Of a DNA stretch of 54,486 nt, positions 8,060 through 17,419 are shown piece by piece. Both the position numbers and the translations under genes were made by a program. Numbering within the stretch: the first letter of the stretch is position 1; every line of letters starts with the position of its first letter. Where the stretch lies: NCBI GenBank assembly GCA_016933275.1, contig JAFGBI010000036.1, positions 1 through 54,486 of the forward strand, given 5' to 3'. The notes beneath the pieces are model-generated. The model was not told where the DNA came from and searched no databases. It worked only from the letters and a program-made list of their open reading frames with translations. This DNA is from Polyangiaceae bacterium. GTDB lineage: Bacteria > Myxococcota_A > Polyangia > Polyangiales > Polyangiaceae.

Positions 8060-8642
8060 GGCCCAGACCTCGGAGCTTGGCGCCCGCTGCCGCGACGCGC
8101 CGCCGCGCGGTGTGGAGCCGCGAGTACACCGTGCCCACAGGCACCCCCATGACCTCGGCGATCTCGGCACAGGACTGTCCTTCGAGCTCGAACATCACGA
8201 ACACCGCGCGCTTCTCCGGCCCGAGCGCGTCGAGCGCCTGGGAGAGCAGGCGGCGAGCCTGGCGGCGGGCGGCGATGCGCTCGGGATCGTCTTCGTCGAT
8301 CAGGACCGGCGCCTCGTCTCCCCATCGCTCGTGGCGGAAATAGGCACGTCGTCGGTGTCGGTTGGCCACCTTCAGGCAGATGCCGAAGAGCCAGGTCGTC
8401 AGCCGGCAGTCGTGATCGAAGCTGTCGAGCCGCCGGTGCACGACAACATAGACCTCTTGGAGCACATCCTCCACGTCCGAGGGTGGGATGCCCATCCGGT
8501 GCAGGGTCCGCCACACGAAGTCCGCGCTCTTCAGAAACACGGCTTCGGTGTCGAGGGGGGCGACCGCGCAGGGCGCGGGCTCCGCCGGCTCGACCAAGAC
8601 CTCCACACGTTCTATATCCCCAATCCGCCCCCGCTCCTTCAC
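8052..8642 (-). CDS. ECF-type RNA polymerase sigma factor
   Basis: The chosen start is the GTG at 8642, which overlaps the TGA of the upstream gene (GTGA) and gives 196 residues. The frame is open further upstream, but that part is a shadow of the outer-membrane gene. Region 2 spans residues ~33-100 (FVWRTLHRMG, DVEDVLQEVYVVVHRRLDSF, LTTWLFGICLKVANRHRRR). Region 4 spans ~130-190 (LLSQALDALGPEKRAVFVMF, SCAEIAEVMGVPVGTVYSRLHTARRR), with the helix-turn-helix at the end. It should direct RNA polymerase to an envelope or stress regulon. The operon mates are all envelope proteins, so self-regulation of this operon is likely but not shown. Confidence 0.93.
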   Translation of the reverse strand: MKERGRIGDIERVEVLVEPAEPAPCAVAPLDTEAVFLKSADFVWRTLHRMGIPPSDVEDVLQEVYVVVHRRLDSFDHDCRLTTWLFGICLKVANRHRRRAYFRHERWGDEAPVLIDEDDPERIAARRQARRLLSQALDALGPEKRAVFVMFELEGQSCAEIAEVMGVPVGTVYSRLHTARRRVAAAGAKLRGLGHE

Positions 8643-9661
8643 CGAAAAGCCAACCCTACCCCGAGGTCGGCGGTCCCCCCCACCGTGGGTGCGACGAAGA
8701 TCGCTCGGTCGTCCACCTGGAGCTCGTAGCGGGTGAGCGGCAGGAAACCCCGCACCCCCACCCCACCAACCAGCGGGCCCACGAGCCCCACCTGCCCCCG
8801 GATGGCAAGAGAAACCGCAGCCCAGGGCAGATCCCCCGGTTCGTCCGGCTCGGGGGAGTAGGCCACCACATGGAGGAGGCCGCCGGAGAGGCCGGCCGAC
8901 GCGCCCAAGGTCCACAGGCTGCGGCGGATGGGGGCAAAACTCGCCTCGAGCCATGCCGCGGTGAGGCCAGCGCCGAGCCGGGCGCCAGAGTAGCTCACCT
9001 CGCGGGACGGCAGGGCGACCATCCCCCCTGCCAGCCCCAGCCCCTCGCGAAAATGCGCCACCGTCAGCAGGCCGAATCCCACGCTGGGCTCGGGCAGCAG
9101 GCCAGCGCCGATCACGGCCAGCGCACCACCACTCAGCTCCACCCCCCGGCCGGTTGCCTCGATGGGGGGGCAAGCACTCGTGGGAGGCGGCGGGAGAGGT
9201 GTCCTCGGTTCGGGTCGAATTACGGGTGGAGACGGGGGCGAAGGCTCGAGATCGGGGAAGCGGTCGGCCGCTGGGGGCGGCGCGGCCTGCGCGGCTTCTG
9301 GGTCGATGGTGAGGGTGAGCGCGAGCACGGTCGCATCGAAGATGGGGCCGCAGCCCTCCGCGCTGCTCTCGAGGGAGCGGGTCCCGAGCTTGGTTCCATC
9401 ACGCTGTCGCACGAAGATCTGCGCCAGCCACCCGCCCGTCGTCCCGCGGGCGACGACCACCTCGATGCATCGGTCCTCGTCGGCCCGGAAGGGATCCCGC
9501 GCCAATCGCCGCGCGACCTCCCTCGCCGCGGCCTGACCGTCAGGACAGTCGTCGGCTCCCTCGCCCCGCACCCACCGCAACGAGAACGTCGATTCCTCCG
9601 CGCCCGCGACGGACACGGTGAGCGCGGGCAACACGACCAGCAATCCCGTCGCGGCACGCAT
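8639..9661 (-). CDS. Secreted outer-membrane-type protein (probable C-terminal beta-barrel)
   Basis: This 340-residue protein has a clear Sec signal peptide (MRAATGLLVVLPALTVSVAG, cleavage near AGAEE). Residues ~25-120 form a small N-terminal domain with four cysteines (DDCPDG, DRCIEV, EGCGP). A Pro-rich linker (~125-165) follows. The last ~170 residues show alternating glycine and aromatic strands and end in GVGLAFR, as expected for an outer-membrane barrel. This arrangement recurs in Polyangia genomes, but I know of no assigned function. It is the first gene of the operon; its TGA is shared with the GTG start of the sigma factor. It is transcribed away from hypC across a 135-bp divergent region. 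Confidence 0.8.
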   Translation of the reverse strand: MRAATGLLVVLPALTVSVAGAEESTFSLRWVRGEGADDCPDGQAAAREVARRLARDPFRADEDRCIEVVVARGTTGGWLAQIFVRQRDGTKLGTRSLESSAEGCGPIFDATVLALTLTIDPEAAQAAPPPAADRFPDLEPSPPSPPVIRPEPRTPLPPPPTSACPPIEATGRGVELSGGALAVIGAGLLPEPSVGFGLLTVAHFREGLGLAGGMVALPSREVSYSGARLGAGLTAAWLEASFAPIRRSLWTLGASAGLSGGLLHVVAYSPEPDEPGDLPWAAVSLAIRGQVGLVGPLVGGVGVRGFLPLTRYELQVDDRAIFVAPTVGGTADLGVGLAFR

Positions 9662-9796
9662 CCTGTCCTGGCTCTAGTCGGGTGGCCGATCGCGGTCAAA
9701 CCCGGCCGTCGGCCCCTTTCGCCCCGACCGTCCCTGTTTGCCAGGAGCGAGGCCCGCGGTATGAGAAGGTTTCTCACGAATGGGAAGGATCGAGCG

Positions 9797-10045
9797 ATGT
9801 GCCTAGGTGTCCCGGGCAAGGTGGTCGCCGGCGGTGAGCCGGGGGCGGAGCTGCCGATGGGCAGGGTCGAGTTCGGCGGCATCGTCCGGGAGGTGTGCCT
9901 CGCCTGCACGCCGGACGTCGTCGTGGGCGAGTACGTGCTCGTCCACGCGGGGTTCTCGATCAGCAAGCTGAGCGAGGCGGAGGCGGACGAGGTGTTCTCG
10001 TATCTCCGCGAGATCGATCGCCTGAACGCCGAGCCGATGCCGTGA
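9797..10045 (+). CDS. hypC: [NiFe]-hydrogenase maturation chaperone HypC/HupF
   Basis: HypC is an 82-residue chaperone that, with HypD, carries the Fe(CN)2CO unit to the hydrogenase large subunit. The essential N-terminal Cys2 is present (MCLGVPGKV), as are the conserved VEFGG and [22 protein letters not shown] signatures (His50). The start ATG at 9797 has GAAGGA upstream. A much longer open frame in the same register starts at 8483, but it is antisense to the envelope gene and is a shadow. The stop TGA overlaps the GTG of hypD. It opens the hypCDE operon. Confidence 0.97.
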   Translation: MCLGVPGKVVAGGEPGAELPMGRVEFGGIVREVCLACTPDVVVGEYVLVHAGFSISKLSEAEADEVFSYLREIDRLNAEPMP

Positions 10046-11136
10046 AGTACGTCGACGAGTACCGGGGCGAAGCGGAGGCGCGGGCCTACGCCGACGCGAT
10101 CCGGCGTCGGGTGACCAGACCGTGGACGGTAATGGAGATCTGCGGTGGGCAGACCCACTCGATCATGAAGTACGGCCTCGACCAGCTCCTGCCGCCCGAG
10201 GTCTCGCTCGTGCACGGCCCTGGGTGTCCCGTGTGCGTGACCCCGGTGGAGCTCATCGACCGCGCGATCGCGATCGCGGTCCGCCCCGGCGTCGTGCTCG
10301 CGTCCTTTGGCGACATGCTCCGCGTCCCGGGCTCGAGCACGGATCTGCTCGCAGCCAAGAGCGCCGGCGCGGACGTCCGCATGGTCTATTCGGCGCTCGA
10401 CGCGGTGAAGATCGCGGCGACCGACCGCCACCGTGAGGTCGTGTTCTTCGCCGTGGGGTTCGAGACGACCGCGCCCGGCAGCGCGATCGCCGTGATCAAG
10501 GCCGATCGGCTCGGCCTCGGCAACTTCACCATCCTCTCCAGCCACGTGCTGGTGCCGCCGGCGATGGAGGCCCTCCTCGGCGCCGCCGACAACGTCGTCC
10601 AGGGCTTCCTCGCCGCGGGCCACGTCTGCGCGGTGATGGGCTACCGGGAGTACGAGCCGATCGCGGAGCGCTATCGGGTCCCCATCGTCCCCACGGGCTT
10701 CGAGCCCCTCGATCTGCTCCAGGGGCTCCACATGCTCCTTGCCATGCTCGAGGAGGGCCGAATCGGGGTCGAGAATCAGTACGCGCGCAGCGTCACTCGC
10801 GATGGCAATCCGCATGCCCAGCGCCTCCTGGCCGAGGTCTTCGAGCCCTGTGATCGCAAGTGGCGGGGGATCGGCGAGATCCCGGGGAGCGGCTACCGCC
10901 TGCGCTCGCGCTATCGTCGCTTCGACGCCGAAGAGCGCTTCGACGTCGGGAGGCTGACCGCGCGCGAGCCCGAGTCCTGCATCGCCGGCGCGATCCTGAA
11001 GGGGCTGGCCAAGCCCCCGAGCTGCACCGAGTTCGGTCGCGGCTGCACCCCCGAGCACCCGCTCGGCGCCCCGATGGTCTCGAGCGAGGGGGCCTGCGCC
11101 GCGTACTTCAGGTACGGCCGCGCGTCGGTTTCGTAG
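10042..11136 (+). CDS. hypD: [NiFe]-hydrogenase maturation iron-sulfur protein HypD
   Basis: HypD is the scaffold on which iron, cyanide and CO ligands are assembled, together with HypC and HypE. The GTG start at 10042 overlaps the hypC stop and gives 364 residues, the normal length. Key cysteines are present: [10 protein letters not shown] (Cys34), GPGCPVC (Cys62, Cys65), and the C-terminal iron-sulfur cysteines in [12 protein letters not shown] and [17 protein letters not shown] and [11 protein letters not shown] are also typical. It should be fully functional. Confidence 0.97.
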   Translation: MKYVDEYRGEAEARAYADAIRRRVTRPWTVMEICGGQTHSIMKYGLDQLLPPEVSLVHGPGCPVCVTPVELIDRAIAIAVRPGVVLASFGDMLRVPGSSTDLLAAKSAGADVRMVYSALDAVKIAATDRHREVVFFAVGFETTAPGSAIAVIKADRLGLGNFTILSSHVLVPPAMEALLGAADNVVQGFLAAGHVCAVMGYREYEPIAERYRVPIVPTGFEPLDLLQGLHMLLAMLEEGRIGVENQYARSVTRDGNPHAQRLLAEVFEPCDRKWRGIGEIPGSGYRLRSRYRRFDAEERFDVGRLTAREPESCIAGAILKGLAKPPSCTEFGRGCTPEHPLGAPMVSSEGACAAYFRYGRASVS

Positions 11137-11149
11137 TAGAGGGTCGTCC

Positions 11150-12217
11150 ATGACCGCGCCCTCGAAGCCGAACCCGGCCGACCTCGCCTGCCCGGTGCCG
11201 ATCCAGAGTCACGCCACGATCCAGCTCGCGCACGGCGGCGGGGGCCGGCTCTCCGAGCGGCTGATCGCCGAGGTCTTCCTGCCCGCGTTCCGCAACCCGG
11301 CGCTCGCCGCCCTGCACGATGGGGCGCTGATCGATCTCGGCGGGCAGCGGCTCGCCTTCTCGACGGATTCCTACGTCGTCCGGCCGCTCTTCTTCCCCGG
11401 CGGCGACATCGGCTCGCTCGCCGTGCACGGCACCGTCAACGACCTGGCGATGTGCGGCGCCCGACCGCTCGCGCTCTCGGCCGGGTTCATCCTCGAAGAA
11501 GGCTTCCCGATGCACGACCTCGGCAGGATCGTGGAGTCGATGCGAGCAGCCGCGGCCGAAGCCGAGGTGAGCATCGTCACCGGGGACACCAAGGTGGTCG
11601 ACCGGGGCAAGGGCGACGGCGTCTACCTCAACACGGCGGGGATCGGGCTCGTCCCCGCCGAGATCGAGATCGATCCGAGGCGCGCCGCGCCGGGGGACAT
11701 GGTGCTCGTGAGCGGCACCCTCGCCGACCACGGCATCGCGATCCTCAGCGTCCGCGAGGGCCTCGAGTTCGAGACAGCCCTCGAGAGCGACTCCGCGCCG
11801 CTCGGCGGCCTCGTGGCGGCCATCCTCGAGGCCGGAGGCCGGGATGTGCACGTCTTGCGGGATCCCACCCGGGGGGGGGTGGCGAGCACCCTCAACGAGA
11901 TCGCCTCGGCGGCGAGGGTCGGCGTGCGACTGGAAGAGATGGCGCTCCCGGTGCGCGAGGCGGTGCGCGGAGCCTGCGAGCTGCTCGGCTTCGATCCCCT
12001 CTACGTGGCGAACGAAGGCAAATGCCTCGCCGTCGTCGCGCCCGGCGTGGCCGACCGGGTGCTCGAGGCGATGCGGGCGCACCGCTACGGGAGAGACGCC
12101 GCGGTGATCGGCCAGATCGTCGCCGAGCCTCCCGGGCGCGTAGTCCTGAGAAGCTCGGTGGGCTCGCTACGAATCGTGGACCTGCTCACCGGAGAGCAGC
12201 TGCCGCGGATCTGCTGA
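11150..12217 (+). CDS. hypE: [NiFe]-hydrogenase maturation protein HypE (carbamoyl dehydratase)
   Basis: HypE dehydrates the carbamoyl group placed on its C-terminal cysteine by HypF, making the thiocyanate that supplies cyanide ligands. The protein has 355 residues and the AIR-synthase/PurM-like fold motifs: AHGGGGRLSERLI, FSTDSYVV, GTVNDLAMCGARPLALSAGF and RDPTRGGVASTLNEIA. It ends in the diagnostic PRIC tail, with the modified Cys at the last position. It lies 13 bp after hypD in the same operon. HypF, its obligate partner, is not encoded in this window. Confidence 0.97.
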   Translation: MTAPSKPNPADLACPVPIQSHATIQLAHGGGGRLSERLIAEVFLPAFRNPALAALHDGALIDLGGQRLAFSTDSYVVRPLFFPGGDIGSLAVHGTVNDLAMCGARPLALSAGFILEEGFPMHDLGRIVESMRAAAAEAEVSIVTGDTKVVDRGKGDGVYLNTAGIGLVPAEIEIDPRRAAPGDMVLVSGTLADHGIAILSVREGLEFETALESDSAPLGGLVAAILEAGGRDVHVLRDPTRGGVASTLNEIASAARVGVRLEEMALPVREAVRGACELLGFDPLYVANEGKCLAVVAPGVADRVLEAMRAHRYGRDAAVIGQIVAEPPGRVVLRSSVGSLRIVDLLTGEQLPRIC

Positions 12218-12252
12218 GCCGAGGGCGGCCGTGCGAGGCGGTCACCATCTCG

Positions 12253-15200
12253 TCAGTACGAGGTGCAGCTCGAGGAATGGGCGAGATCGCAGGCGCACTC
12301 GACGGACGTGCCAGAGACATACTCCTGCCACCAGTTGATATTGCGCCCCGTCGCGTCGCCGTAGTTGTTGGTGACGTAGGCAGTGAAGGCTCCCGTTAGA
12401 TCAGAGGCCTCGATCCGGACCGTCTGGGAATTCTTGGGAAGGGTGATGTTGAGAGCGGAACCACCCGTATCGCGTTCGATGCGAAGCGAGATGTCGGACA
12501 CCGAGCTCTGGTTCTGCAGCGCCAACCGCCAATTGCAGTAGAGGGGACTAATGCGGAAGCAGGACCCCACGGCCGCAGAAGGCATCGCCAAGCCGCCGTT
12601 GCTCTCCTGATCGTGGTATTCCCCGAGCCGCGGGCAACAGACAGTCCCCTGGCAGAGACTGCCGCTCGCCTTCAGGCACTGGGCCCCGCACGCCCCGCAG
12701 TTGGTCTCGCTACTGCTGATCGACGTCTCACACCCGTCCGCCCGGCTGGAGTTGCAATCGCCATGGGTAGCGTCGCAGGTGAGCACACAGCTCCCGCTCG
12801 TACAGACGGCGGCGGTGGTGCCCGCCGTACCGCAGACGTTGGTGCAGCTGCCGCAGGTGCTGAGGGAGCTCGCGCTGCTCTCGCAGCCCGCCGCCGAGGT
12901 GCAGTCGAGGTAGCCCGAGTCGCAGGTGTACGAGCAGGCGAGGGTGGCGGGCGGGCAGGTGCCGCTTGCGTGGGCGGGGTCGACGCAGTCTTCGGCGATC
13001 GCGCAGGTCGCCCCCACCGCACAGGGGTAGCTGGCCCGGCAATTCGGGCCGCCGCAGTTGAGGTCCGTCTCCAGATTGTTCTTCCAGGCGTCGGTGCAGC
13101 TCGGCGTCGAGCACACGGTGGTCGGGTTGCAGTAGCTGCTGGTGCAGTCGTTGCTGACGCTGCAGTGCCGGCCGTTCGCGCACTTCTTATTGGCGGAGGC
13201 CACGCAGCCGCCCCCGCAGTCCACGTCGGTCTCGGTCAGGTTCCGGTAGCCGTCGCTGCAGGTCGGGGTGGAGCAGAGGCGAACGTCGGGCCGGCAGTAC
13301 CCGTTGGTGCAGTCCACCGAGTCCTCGCAGGCCAAGCCGTCGTCGCAGGTGTAGCCGAGGCCGGTGCAGATCGGTCCACCGCAGTCGATGGCGGTCTCGC
13401 CCTGGTTCTGCTTGCCATCCTCGCAGGACGGCTCCGTGCAGATGTCGTAGGGGTTGCAGATGAGGCTGTTGCAGTCGCCATCGATTTGACAGGGCAGCCC
13501 CTCGTCGCAGAGCTTGCCCTGGCTGCGGCAGAGCGACCCGCCGCAGTCGGTGCCCGTCTCCAAACCGTTCAGGACGCCATCGGAACAGCTCGGGGGCGTG
13601 CAGGTGCCGTCCCCGCCGCAGACGCCGCTCTGGCAGTCCGCTCCCTCGTCGCAGTGCTTGCTGTCGGCGCAGAGCTTGGGGGTGGCGAGCGCACGGCAGG
13701 CGGCGCCGCCGCAGTCCTTGTCCGTCTCCTCGCCGTTCAGGACGCCATCGGAACAGGTCGGGGCGAGGCACTCGGTGTCGTCGCACACCCCGCTCCGGCA
13801 ATCTGCGGCGATGACGCATTGCTTCCCGTCGGCGCAGGGATAGGAGACGCGGCAGTCCTCGCCACCGCAGTCGAGGTCCGTCTCGTGCCCGTTCAGCGTG
13901 CGGTCGGTGCAGCCGGGATCGGCGCAGACGGTGCCGTCGCAGTAGCCGCTCTGGCAGTCGGAGTCCACCGCGCAGCCGACGTTGTTCGGGCACTTGCTGG
14001 TGGCGCGGCAGTCGGGGCCCCCACAGTCGGGGCCGGTCTCGTTGCCGTTCTGACGTTCGTCGTCGCACGCCGCCGCCGCGCACCGGTCGTCCGTGCCGCA
14101 GGAGCGGCTCGTGCAGTCGGCGTCGCTGTTGCATGGCTCGCCGTCGGGGCAGGGATCGCAGGAGCCGCCGCAGTCGACGCCCGATTCATCCCCGTTGCGC
14201 ACGTCGTCCGTGCAGAGCGCGGCAGTGCAAACCCGCGTCGCCCCGGTGTCGTCGCAGATCCCGCTCGCGCACTGCCCGTCGGCCGTGCAGGGGATCCCCG
14301 CCCCGCAGCCGCCGCAAGCCGCGATCCCGCAGTCGATGCCGGTCTCGCCCTGGTTCTGCACGCGATCCGAGCAGCTCGCCGCCTGACAGGTCAGGACGTA
14401 GCTGTCCCCGCTGGTGGAGCACACCCGGCTGATGCAGTCCTCGGCGTCCCCGCAGCGAGCCTCGGTCCCGCAGGGCTCGCAGGATCCCCCGCAGTCCTCG
14501 TCCGTCTCGCTGCCGTCGGTCTTTCCGTTGTCGCAGTCCGCGTCCTCGCATCGGCGCACCCCGGTCTCCTCGTCGGCCTCCCCGCAATTGCGGGTGCTGC
14601 AGTCACGATCGGCCAAGCAGACCTGGCCCACGCTGCACGCCGGGCAGTCCGGGCCGCCGCAATTCAGATCCGTCTCGTCGCCGTTCTTCACCTCGTCGCT
14701 GCACTCGGCCGCCGCGCAGAGGTTGATCACCGGGTCGCAGTAGTCGGAGATGCAATCCCGTCCCCGCTCACAACTCTGCAGATTCTGGCACTTGGTCTCG
14801 CAGCTCCCGCCGCAGTCCCGGTCGGTCTCGTCGCCGTTCGTCACCAGGTCGGTACAGGACGGGACCGCGCAGCGGCCGTTCACGCACCGCCCGCTCTCGC
14901 AATCGCTGTGCTCGATGCAGCGCGAGCGGTCCGGGCAGGGCCCGCAGGACGGACCGCCGCAGTCCTGGTCCGTCTCGCTCCCGTTGGCCGCCTCGTCCCG
15001 GCAGGTGGGGGCCGAGCAGGTGCCGTTGGCGGCGCACACGGCCTCGACGCAGTCGGTCCCCACCGCGCAACGGTCGCCCACCGCGCACGGATTGCAGGTC
15101 CCGCCGCCGCAGTCACGATCCGTCTCGTCCCCGTTCTTGACCGCGTCCTCGCAGGTCGCCGCCGCGCATTGGCCGTCGTCGTCGCACACCCGGCTCATGC

Positions 15201-16437
15201 AGTCGTCCCCCGAGAGGCAGGGCTCACCCGCCGGACAGCCCGGGCAGTAGCGGCCACCGCAGTCCACGCCCGTCTCTCCGCCGTTCAGCGCGCCGTCGGA
15301 GCACTCGACCGAGATGCATTCGCCGCCACCGCAGTAGCCGCTCGCGCAATCGTCACCGGTCGAACATTGCCGGCCGACGCCGCACGGATCGCAGGTGTCG
15401 CCGCCGCAATCGACGTCGGTCTCGTCCTGGTTCTCGGCCTCGTCATCGCAGGAGGGCGACGCGCAGACCCCGGCCGTGCACACCCCGCTCTCGCAGTCCG
15501 CTGCGATGCCGCAGCGGAGCTCGTCGGCGCAGGGCGGGCATGTGCCGCCGCAGTCCTCGTCCGTCTCGTCCCCGTTCTTGACCGAGTCCTCGCAGTCCGG
15601 CGCGGTGCATTCCCCGTCGTCACAGATCCGGCTGGTGCAATCGGCCGCCACCGCGCAGTCCTGGCCGGGCTCGCAGGGGGCGCAGGCGTCACCGCCACAG
15701 TCCACGTCCGTCTCGGTGCCGTCGAGCGTCGCGTTGGTGCACGCGGGGTCCACACAGAGCCCCACCCGGCAGACCTCGCTCGCGCAGTCGGCGTCATCGA
15801 GGCATCGCTGGAGTAGGGAGCAGGAGTCACAGCTGCCCCCGCCGCAGTCCACGTCCGTCTCGTCCCCGTTGACGCGGCCATCCGAGCAGGACACGTCCTC
15901 GCAGGTGCCACTGACGCAGAGGCCGCTGGCGCAATCCGGACCCTCCTCGCAGGCGAGACCCGCTGGGCAGGGGTCGCAGTCGGGACCGCCGCAGTCCACG
16001 TCCGTCTCGTCCCCGTTCCGGTCCTGGTCGTCGCAGTCGCCCGGTACGCACTGCGACGTCACGTCGTCACAGTTGCCACTCGCGCAGTCCGCATCCGAGG
16101 CACAGACGTAGCCGTCCGGACAGGCCGCGCACGCTCCACCGCAGTCCACGTCGGACTCATCTCCGCTCTTCTCTCCGTCGAGGCAGTGGCCAAGCTGGCA
16201 GATCCCGTCGATGCAAGACTCGATGCGACAGTCGGAGGGGCCGGCGCAGGCCCGACCGTTGGCGCAGGGCGGGCAATCACCGCCGCAGTCGACGTCGGTC
16301 TCCTTCAGGGCATCGAGGACATCGTTTCGACAGAAGTCCGGCGCCTCGTCGTCGTACGTCACGTCCGGGGTCTTGCAAGCAACCAAGCATCCGACCCCCA
16401 GCAGGGCCAGCAGAGAGCGGGGAAAGCGTACGTTCAT
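12253..16437 (-). CDS. Giant Cys-rich repeat lipoprotein (22 repeats)
   Basis: The start is the ATG at 16437, which gives 1394 residues with the lipoprotein signal MNVRFPRSLLALLGVGCLVAC. Twenty-two repeats of ~48-50 residues follow. Each has the core NGDETDVDCGG, then C..C...G..C....DC.S..C, about six to eight cysteines per unit. After residue ~1170 come three shorter Cys modules (TCGSCTNVCGTAG, NCGACGAQC). A ~110-residue C-terminal domain follows (PRLGEYHDQESNG to ECACDLAHSSSCTSY) that I do not recognise. The acidic Asn/Asp-rich core could bind calcium, and the cysteines should form disulfides outside the cytoplasm, so a long rigid surface stalk or adhesin is a fair guess. It converges on hypE and lies between the two hyp blocks with no obvious functional link. 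A 1067-codon frame on the opposite strand is a compositional shadow. Confidence 0.85.
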   Translation of the reverse strand: MNVRFPRSLLALLGVGCLVACKTPDVTYDDEAPDFCRNDVLDALKETDVDCGGDCPPCANGRACAGPSDCRIESCIDGICQLGHCLDGEKSGDESDVDCGGACAACPDGYVCASDADCASGNCDDVTSQCVPGDCDDQDRNGDETDVDCGGPDCDPCPAGLACEEGPDCASGLCVSGTCEDVSCSDGRVNGDETDVDCGGGSCDSCSLLQRCLDDADCASEVCRVGLCVDPACTNATLDGTETDVDCGGDACAPCEPGQDCAVAADCTSRICDDGECTAPDCEDSVKNGDETDEDCGGTCPPCADELRCGIAADCESGVCTAGVCASPSCDDEAENQDETDVDCGGDTCDPCGVGRQCSTGDDCASGYCGGGECISVECSDGALNGGETGVDCGGRYCPGCPAGEPCLSGDDCMSRVCDDDGQCAAATCEDAVKNGDETDRDCGGGTCNPCAVGDRCAVGTDCVEAVCAANGTCSAPTCRDEAANGSETDQDCGGPSCGPCPDRSRCIEHSDCESGRCVNGRCAVPSCTDLVTNGDETDRDCGGSCETKCQNLQSCERGRDCISDYCDPVINLCAAAECSDEVKNGDETDLNCGGPDCPACSVGQVCLADRDCSTRNCGEADEETGVRRCEDADCDNGKTDGSETDEDCGGSCEPCGTEARCGDAEDCISRVCSTSGDSYVLTCQAASCSDRVQNQGETGIDCGIAACGGCGAGIPCTADGQCASGICDDTGATRVCTAALCTDDVRNGDESGVDCGGSCDPCPDGEPCNSDADCTSRSCGTDDRCAAAACDDERQNGNETGPDCGGPDCRATSKCPNNVGCAVDSDCQSGYCDGTVCADPGCTDRTLNGHETDLDCGGEDCRVSYPCADGKQCVIAADCRSGVCDDTECLAPTCSDGVLNGEETDKDCGGAACRALATPKLCADSKHCDEGADCQSGVCGGDGTCTPPSCSDGVLNGLETGTDCGGSLCRSQGKLCDEGLPCQIDGDCNSLICNPYDICTEPSCEDGKQNQGETAIDCGGPICTGLGYTCDDGLACEDSVDCTNGYCRPDVRLCSTPTCSDGYRNLTETDVDCGGGCVASANKKCANGRHCSVSNDCTSSYCNPTTVCSTPSCTDAWKNNLETDLNCGGPNCRASYPCAVGATCAIAEDCVDPAHASGTCPPATLACSYTCDSGYLDCTSAAGCESSASSLSTCGSCTNVCGTAGTTAAVCTSGSCVLTCDATHGDCNSSRADGCETSISSSETNCGACGAQCLKASGSLCQGTVCCPRLGEYHDQESNGGLAMPSAAVGSCFRISPLYCNWRLALQNQSSVSDISLRIERDTGGSALNITLPKNSQTVRIEASDLTGAFTAYVTNNYGDATGRNINWWQEYVSGTSVECACDLAHSSSCTSY

Positions 16438-16678
16438 GGTGGGGTCCCTATCCTCGTGCCGCGAGCCTTGGCGACGCGCGCACGGCGTGTCTCTCGATAC
16501 AGGGAATCTAGCACGACGGCTCCACTGCAAGGTGGTTCAGCCGCTCGAGGTGCAGCCATCGCACGTGAACCCACACCGCGCTGCGGCACGAAAAAATCCG
16601 GGGAGACGAGATTCGAGGGACCCGGCAACGGCCGGGTGGGTCCCGGGGGAGAACGCCCCACAAATCGGGAGGATGCCG

Positions 16679-17419
16679 CTACTCGCGACCGTGGGAGTGG
16701 GGCTGGTGGTGCCCCGCCCTGCTCGGCGCCGAGAGCCGCGCCCGCGCCGCCTCGAGCCAGGCGATCCACTCCTCGATACCCTGGCCGGTGACCGCAGACA
16801 CCTCGAGCACCCGCGGCGCGGGCATCGTCCGGGCGAGGGCGTCGTGGAGCCGCGAACAGCTCACGTGCGGCAGGTGGGGCAGTAGGTCGATCTTACTCAC
16901 GACGACGAGGTCCGCCTTGCGGAACATGACCGGGTACTTCAGCGGCTTGTCCTCGCCCTCGGTCACGCTGAGCACGACCACGTTCGCTGCCTGCCCGAGG
17001 TCGTAGATGGCCGGGCACACCAGGTTGCCGACGTTCTCGATGAAGAGCAGATCCGCCCGCCACCACTCCATCTGGTGCAGCGCCTCATGGACCAGCTTCG
17101 CGTCGAGGTGGCAGGCCGTGCCGGTGGTGATGGCACGGGACTCGATCCCGGCCGCCGAGAGCCGCTGCGCGTCGTGGTCGGTGGCCAGGTCGCCGCTCAC
17201 GGCCAGGATCCTCCGACCGCCCAGGGGTGATCGGGCCGTCGCTTCCAGGAGGGCGGTCTTCCCGGAACCCGGCGAACCCATGATGTTGAGGGCGAGCACC
17301 CCGTGCTCGGTGAAGTGCTCCCGGTTGTGCCCCGCGATTCGGTCGTTCTGGGCGAGCAGGCTCTGGTGGATCTCGATGGGGACCAGGTCGTGATCGCCGC
17401 ACCCGCATGTATCGCACAT
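16679..17419 (-). CDS. hypB: Hydrogenase/urease nickel-insertion GTPase HypB
   Basis: HypB inserts nickel into the hydrogenase large subunit, with HypA, in a GTP-dependent step. Its 246 residues include the N-terminal high-affinity nickel motif MCDTCGCG (Cys2, Cys5, Cys7), the P-loop GSPGSGKT (48-55), the metal-site pair CH in GTACHLDAKLV (103-104), ENVGNLVCP, and the GTPase specificity motif VVSKIDLLP. A short histidine-rich tail (HHQPHSHG) at the C-terminus could store nickel. The start directly abuts the hypA stop (0 bp), which indicates one transcript. Confidence 0.97.
   Translation of the reverse strand: MCDTCGCGDHDLVPIEIHQSLLAQNDRIAGHNREHFTEHGVLALNIMGSPGSGKTALLEATARSPLGGRRILAVSGDLATDHDAQRLSAAGIESRAITTGTACHLDAKLVHEALHQMEWWRADLLFIENVGNLVCPAIYDLGQAANVVVLSVTEGEDKPLKYPVMFRKADLVVVSKIDLLPHLPHVSCSRLHDALARTMPAPRVLEVSAVTGQGIEEWIAWLEAARARLSAPSRAGHHQPHSHGRE

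Noticed and set aside
12613..15816. A 1067-codon open frame on the plus strand opposite the Cys-rich lipoprotein gene
   Set aside because: It is Ala/Val/Arg-rich low complexity with no domain, and mirrors the repeats of the opposite strand. The minus frame has a lipobox, regular Cys spacing and a proper signal peptide.
12253..16437. CRISPR array or DNA-level repeat array
   Set aside because: The repeated DNA is coding, the units are ~150 bp and diverged, and the pattern follows codons.
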